A stretch of 64,000 nucleotides of DNA from Pyrinomonadaceae bacterium. GTDB lineage: Bacteria; Acidobacteriota; Blastocatellia; Pyrinomonadales; Pyrinomonadaceae. The position numbers and the translations under genes were made by a program. The DNA lies in assembly GCA_030841085.1 (NCBI GenBank), contig JAVEDP010000004.1:62001-126000 (forward strand), written 5' to 3'. Each line of letters begins with the position of its first letter. Position 1 is the stretch's first letter. The notes below the pieces were generated by a model. The model saw nothing but the letters and a program-made list of their open reading frames with translations. It was not told the origin of the DNA and ran no database searches. Below, one piece after another: positions 60,527 to 64,000 of the stretch.

Positions 60527-60988
60527 TTGATTGGGGTTTGGAGGACAAATTTGAGCAGCGCTGAAATTGAACGATTACGTAATCATGAGAGTGCTCCCGC
60601 ACGCGCCTGGACGATGGGGCTTGCCGCTTGGTTAGTGCCAGGCCTCGGGCATTTACTGCAGGGGCGATGGGTGCGCGCACTACTTTTGGGCGCCACTGTT
60701 TGGATTTGCTTCCTCAGCGGACTCGGGATGGGCGGCCACCTGTTTAGCGTCGGCGGAAACGAACAAGGATTGTCCGCACTGCTCCAACTGCCGCCGATGA
60801 TTGCCAACCTCGGTTCCGGCATTCTTTATATCGTGTCGTGGCTTTTCGGCGTGGGCTTCGCCGATGATCCGGCACATGCGGCGCGCGCGACCTACGAGTA
60901 TGGAAATACCTTTCTACTAGTCGCCGGCTTGTTGAATTATCTTGCGATGCTGGACGCCTTTGATATCGCGGCGGGGAGGAAGGCGTGA
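60527..60988 (+). CDS. Small membrane protein (DUF6677-like)
   Basis: MGLAAWLVPGLGHLLQGRWVRALLLGATVWICFLSGLGMGGHL. Confidence 0.65.
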   Translation: MIGVWRTNLSSAEIERLRNHESAPARAWTMGLAAWLVPGLGHLLQGRWVRALLLGATVWICFLSGLGMGGHLFSVGGNEQGLSALLQLPPMIANLGSGILYIVSWLFGVGFADDPAHAARATYEYGNTFLLVAGLLNYLAMLDAFDIAAGRKA

Positions 60989-61155
60989 GACACTTTTTAG
61001 TTATGACAGCCTTTGCCGTAATGGCAGCAGTAGTGTTCGGCACCGTTGCCAAAGACAACCCGCATGAGCGTCTGACCTATGGACTTAAAGTATTCCTTGA
61101 GTTCATGGCTATCGGTCTGGTTTTGAGCTGGGTGCTTTATTTCCTTCCCTTCTAG
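60985..61155 (+). CDS. Small two-TM protein (56 aa), GTG start overlapping upstream stop
   Basis: Manual translation MRHFLVMTAFAVMAAVVFGTVAKDNPHERLTYGLKVFLEFMAIGLVLSWVLYFLPF*; translational-coupling overlap gtga. Confidence 0.6.
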   Translation: MRHFLVMTAFAVMAAVVFGTVAKDNPHERLTYGLKVFLEFMAIGLVLSWVLYFLPF

Positions 61156-61177
61156 TGCCCGGACGGTAAGGTGATCA

Positions 61178-61936
61178 ATGGCGACTGTTGAGACTGAGGC
61201 GCTGGTGCTGCGGACTTATAACTTCGGCGAAGCAGATAAGATCGTTGTTGTTTTAACTCAGTCCGCGGGTGTCGTTCGCGGTGTTGCTAATGGCTGCCGA
61301 AAACTAAAAAGCAGATTCGGCGCCGCCCTCGAGCCCTTCACCCTAATCAAACTTACCTGGTACGAAAAAGAAAACAAGGAACTTGTGTCGCTGCGCCAGG
61401 CCGAGATCATTAAGTCTCATTTCGATCTTTCAAGTCAGGCCGAAACGCTCACCGGTTTATCGTACATGGGCGATCTGATAATAGAGTTCTCGCCGCCGCA
61501 TGAAGCTAATGACAATCTCTTCCGCATGGTCAAGGCGTGTTTGGAAGCGATCGATCAAGCGCCAGGCGACATTCAACTGGTGTTGCGTTACTTTGAAATT
61601 TGGCTGTTGAAGCTTCAGGGATATCTTCCGGACATTCGCCGTTGTGGTGAGTGTCATCAGGAATTCAGCGACACGAGCGGCATCTTCTTGAATCTCGATC
61701 TCGTCCTGCGATGTCGGCGGTGCAGCCAAGGTCAGGGAAGCGCGGTTTCACGCAAGGTTCAGATTCAGTTGCGAGCGACGCAAAAGCTCGCACCGCAAGT
61801 CTTTGTTCAAGCATCACATGAGGTTTCGGAAACGGTGCGCCGGGACCTCGCCGCTTTTACCCAACAACTTATCGGCCGTGTGCTTGAGAAGCAGCCGCGT
61901 TTGCGTTCAACTTTTCAATCGTCCGCCGCTTCGTGA
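61178..61936 (+). CDS. recO: DNA repair protein RecO
   Basis: ETEALVLRTYNFGEADKIVVVLTQSAGVVRGVANGCRK; CxxC zinc motif. Confidence 0.92.
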   Translation: MATVETEALVLRTYNFGEADKIVVVLTQSAGVVRGVANGCRKLKSRFGAALEPFTLIKLTWYEKENKELVSLRQAEIIKSHFDLSSQAETLTGLSYMGDLIIEFSPPHEANDNLFRMVKACLEAIDQAPGDIQLVLRYFEIWLLKLQGYLPDIRRCGECHQEFSDTSGIFLNLDLVLRCRRCSQGQGSAVSRKVQIQLRATQKLAPQVFVQASHEVSETVRRDLAAFTQQLIGRVLEKQPRLRSTFQSSAAS

Positions 61937-61954
61937 GTTTTGAGCACCATAGAT

Positions 61955-64000
61955 ATGACTGCCAAAAAATTAATCACGAAGTCCGTCATTCTTGAAGCGA
62001 TACCTTACGTATTGCTTTCAGCGGTGCTGCTGACTGCGATCCTCTTCACACAACAAGCAGGACGGTTTTCCGAACTGGCGGTTTATGCCGACTTGCCCCT
62101 GGACCTCGTCGCCGAGATCGCCGCTGCTTTACTTCCCAACGTTTTGATCATGGCAGTACCGGTTGCAGTTCTGGCCGGAATTGTTATCGGCTTTTCGCGG
62201 CTCGGCAGCGATAGCGAGATAGTCGCTATGCGCGCGGCGGGAGTTGGTACCTGGACACTACTTTGGCCGGCGTTGCTTATCGGCGTAATTGGAACCGGAG
62301 CTGCGGCGTATCTGCATATGAAGGAGGCGCCGCAAGCTGCTCGCGACTTGCGCCGGGTTGCTATTCAGGGAGCGCTGAAGAAACTCGAGTCACCGGTCGA
62401 ACCGCGCACCTTCAACACAGAAATTCCCGGCTATGTTATCTACGTTCGAGACGGCGACAAGGCCCAGGGCACGTGGGGACGCGTGTTCATTTACGCGCAG
62501 CAGCCTGACGGCTCGACGCGGATTGTGACTGCCCGACAGGGACGAATCGATTCTTCCGCTGACAAATCGGAATTGGTGTTGACCGATGCTGTGGCCTTGA
62601 AACTACCGCCGCCGAACAGCACCGACCGCTCCAACGTAGTCGAGCATCTCGAACAGTTAAGGCTCGCGGTGAACACTGGCCGTGCGGAGTTGCTTGAGAC
62701 ACTCAGCCAAAAAGAAGTTCAGTCTGAGGAAAAAGATTGGACCGATCTGCAACAACAAATTCATTCAGCCTCGGTTAGCGAAAGAAGGGAAGGGGAAAGG
62801 ACTTTGCATCGCCGCCTGGCGCTTTCAGTTTCTCCATTACTCTTCGCTTTTTTTGGCGGCCTGATCGGTTTGCGCATCAGACGTGGCGGGCGCGGTGCCG
62901 GCGTTCTGCTGACGCTAAGTATCGTTGTTGTTTACTACCTGATCTCGCTGCTCGGCGAATCGATCGCGAGAAATAGCGCCGGGCACGTGGTGTTTGGCGA
63001 ATGGCTGGCGTCGGCTGTAGTTCTAATTTTCAGTTTGCTTTTATTAATTTTCAACCGTTTGCCGGCGCTCAACTTGAAGAACAGGCTGCGAGGTCGCGGG
63101 CGCGATGTCAGCGCACAGTCTGCGGCAATCAACGATCACACCGTCGGCGCCGGTCGTTCCGGATTCCCAAGCCTGCTGGACACGAGCCTCTTTCGCACTC
63201 TAACGTCCAGCTTTGTGGTCGCCTTTGTCGCTTTGGTTTTCATTTTTCTCATTTTCACGCTCTTTGAACTGTGGCGTTTTATCGGCACCAACCACGTTCC
63301 GGCTGTAGTCATCGCCAGGTATTTACTGTACCTGTTGCCGCTGGTCGCAGTTGAATTGTTTCCCGCTACGATGCTGATTACGGTGTTGATAACTTATGCG
63401 CTGCTGGCTCGCCGCAGCGAAGCCGTCGCCTGGTGGGCGTCGGGACAGAGTGTCTATCGCCTAATGCTTCCCGGGTTGTTGTTTGCGATCGCCGCGGCGG
63501 CCGGGGCCTGGTTGGTCCAGGAACACTTGATGCCGTCAGCTAATGTAAAGCAGGAGGCGCTGCGTGCTCGCATTCGCGGTGGCCAACCACGCGCAATGAC
63601 AGGCACCGGTCGCCAGTGGTTGGCGTCAGTAGAAAGCAGGCGTTTGTATTCTTACGAGTTTGATGAGCAGCGAGAAGTGTTACGGGAGCCGAGCATCTAC
63701 GAGCTGGACGAGGAAGCTGTGCACCTGAATCGCGTCATAATTGGCAAGACAGCCGTTTGGGCCAATAACAAATTGCTGGTGAAGGAAGCGGAAACGGTTA
63801 GCGTGCGCGGTATGATCGTCGAACGACAAGCTCCGACCGACGTCGCCCTTAATCAAATCGAAGCGCCTGCCGTGTTCAGACCTACGGTTGACAAGCCCTC
63901 GCAGCTGAGTGTGACCGCGCTCGCCGGCTATTTGCGCGCCGCGCGGCAGCGGGGTAGCGATACAGCGGCGCTAGCGTTGGCGCTGCAACGCAAGTACGCG
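61955..64000 (+). CDS. LptF/LptG-type permease, apparent two-module fusion, 3' end beyond window
   Basis: Manual frame trace from ATG 61955 (MTAKKLITKSVILEAIPYVLLSAVLLTAILFTQQAGRF...) to window end with no stop; two LptF/G-like modules. Confidence 0.8.
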   Translation, partial: MTAKKLITKSVILEAIPYVLLSAVLLTAILFTQQAGRFSELAVYADLPLDLVAEIAAALLPNVLIMAVPVAVLAGIVIGFSRLGSDSEIVAMRAAGVGTWTLLWPALLIGVIGTGAAAYLHMKEAPQAARDLRRVAIQGALKKLESPVEPRTFNTEIPGYVIYVRDGDKAQGTWGRVFIYAQQPDGSTRIVTARQGRIDSSADKSELVLTDAVALKLPPPNSTDRSNVVEHLEQLRLAVNTGRAELLETLSQKEVQSEEKDWTDLQQQIHSASVSERREGERTLHRRLALSVSPLLFAFFGGLIGLRIRRGGRGAGVLLTLSIVVVYYLISLLGESIARNSAGHVVFGEWLASAVVLIFSLLLLIFNRLPALNLKNRLRGRGRDVSAQSAAINDHTVGAGRSGFPSLLDTSLFRTLTSSFVVAFVALVFIFLIFTLFELWRFIGTNHVPAVVIARYLLYLLPLVAVELFPATMLITVLITYALLARRSEAVAWWASGQSVYRLMLPGLLFAIAAAAGAWLVQEHLMPSANVKQEALRARIRGGQPRAMTGTGRQWLASVESRRLYSYEFDEQREVLREPSIYELDEEAVHLNRVIIGKTAVWANNKLLVKEAETVSVRGMIVERQAPTDVALNQIEAPAVFRPTVDKPSQLSVTALAGYLRAARQRGSDTAALALALQRKYA

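Noticed and set aside
1-64000. Prophage, classical defence island or biosynthetic gene cluster
   Set aside because: No phage structural, restriction, toxin-antitoxin or megasynthase genes recognised; outside the cassette array the content is housekeeping.
1-64000. tRNA or rRNA genes
   Set aside because: None evident by eye; a tRNAscan/Infernal run would be needed to be sure.

Overview
This 64-kb window looks like a bacterial chromosome, probably Acidobacteriota and Blastocatellia-like. That is an inference from the paralogous VWA proteins resembling the 'VWFA-related Acidobacterial domain' family and from the repeat content. Most of it is housekeeping: SEDS/PBP/FHA cell-shape genes, aroF, argS, larC, folE, metG, tatD, yajQ, a murU/amgK-like pair, asnS, arginase, ddl, mltG, ruvX, an S41 protease, a carboxylase beta subunit, a transaldolase-like gene, hslUV, a namZ-like gene, recO and a fused LptF/LptG-type permease. 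The standout is an integron-type gene-cassette array at about 39.80-46.56 kb. It has eleven ~100-108 bp attC-like sites (one is a 147-bp hybrid), each separating one small, same-strand, mostly unrecognisable ORF. There is no recognisable integrase in the window. The key evidence is cognate pairing: the GTTNNNN heptamer that opens each cassette is the reverse complement of the NNNNAAC heptamer at its 3' end (8 of 11 pairs are 7/7, the other 3 are 6/7), although this heptamer differs between cassettes. This fits a CALIN (cluster of attC sites lacking an integrase) or the distal part of a sedentary chromosomal integron. It contains two attC subfamilies, attC-encoded C-terminal peptide tails, a hybrid attC fossil and a nonsense-interrupted cassette gene. 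Intergenic regions also carry many fold-back (REPIN/MITE-like) repeat families and 7-bp-periodic heptamer arrays. Two of these families extend into coding sequences (metG linker, VWA protein N-terminus).
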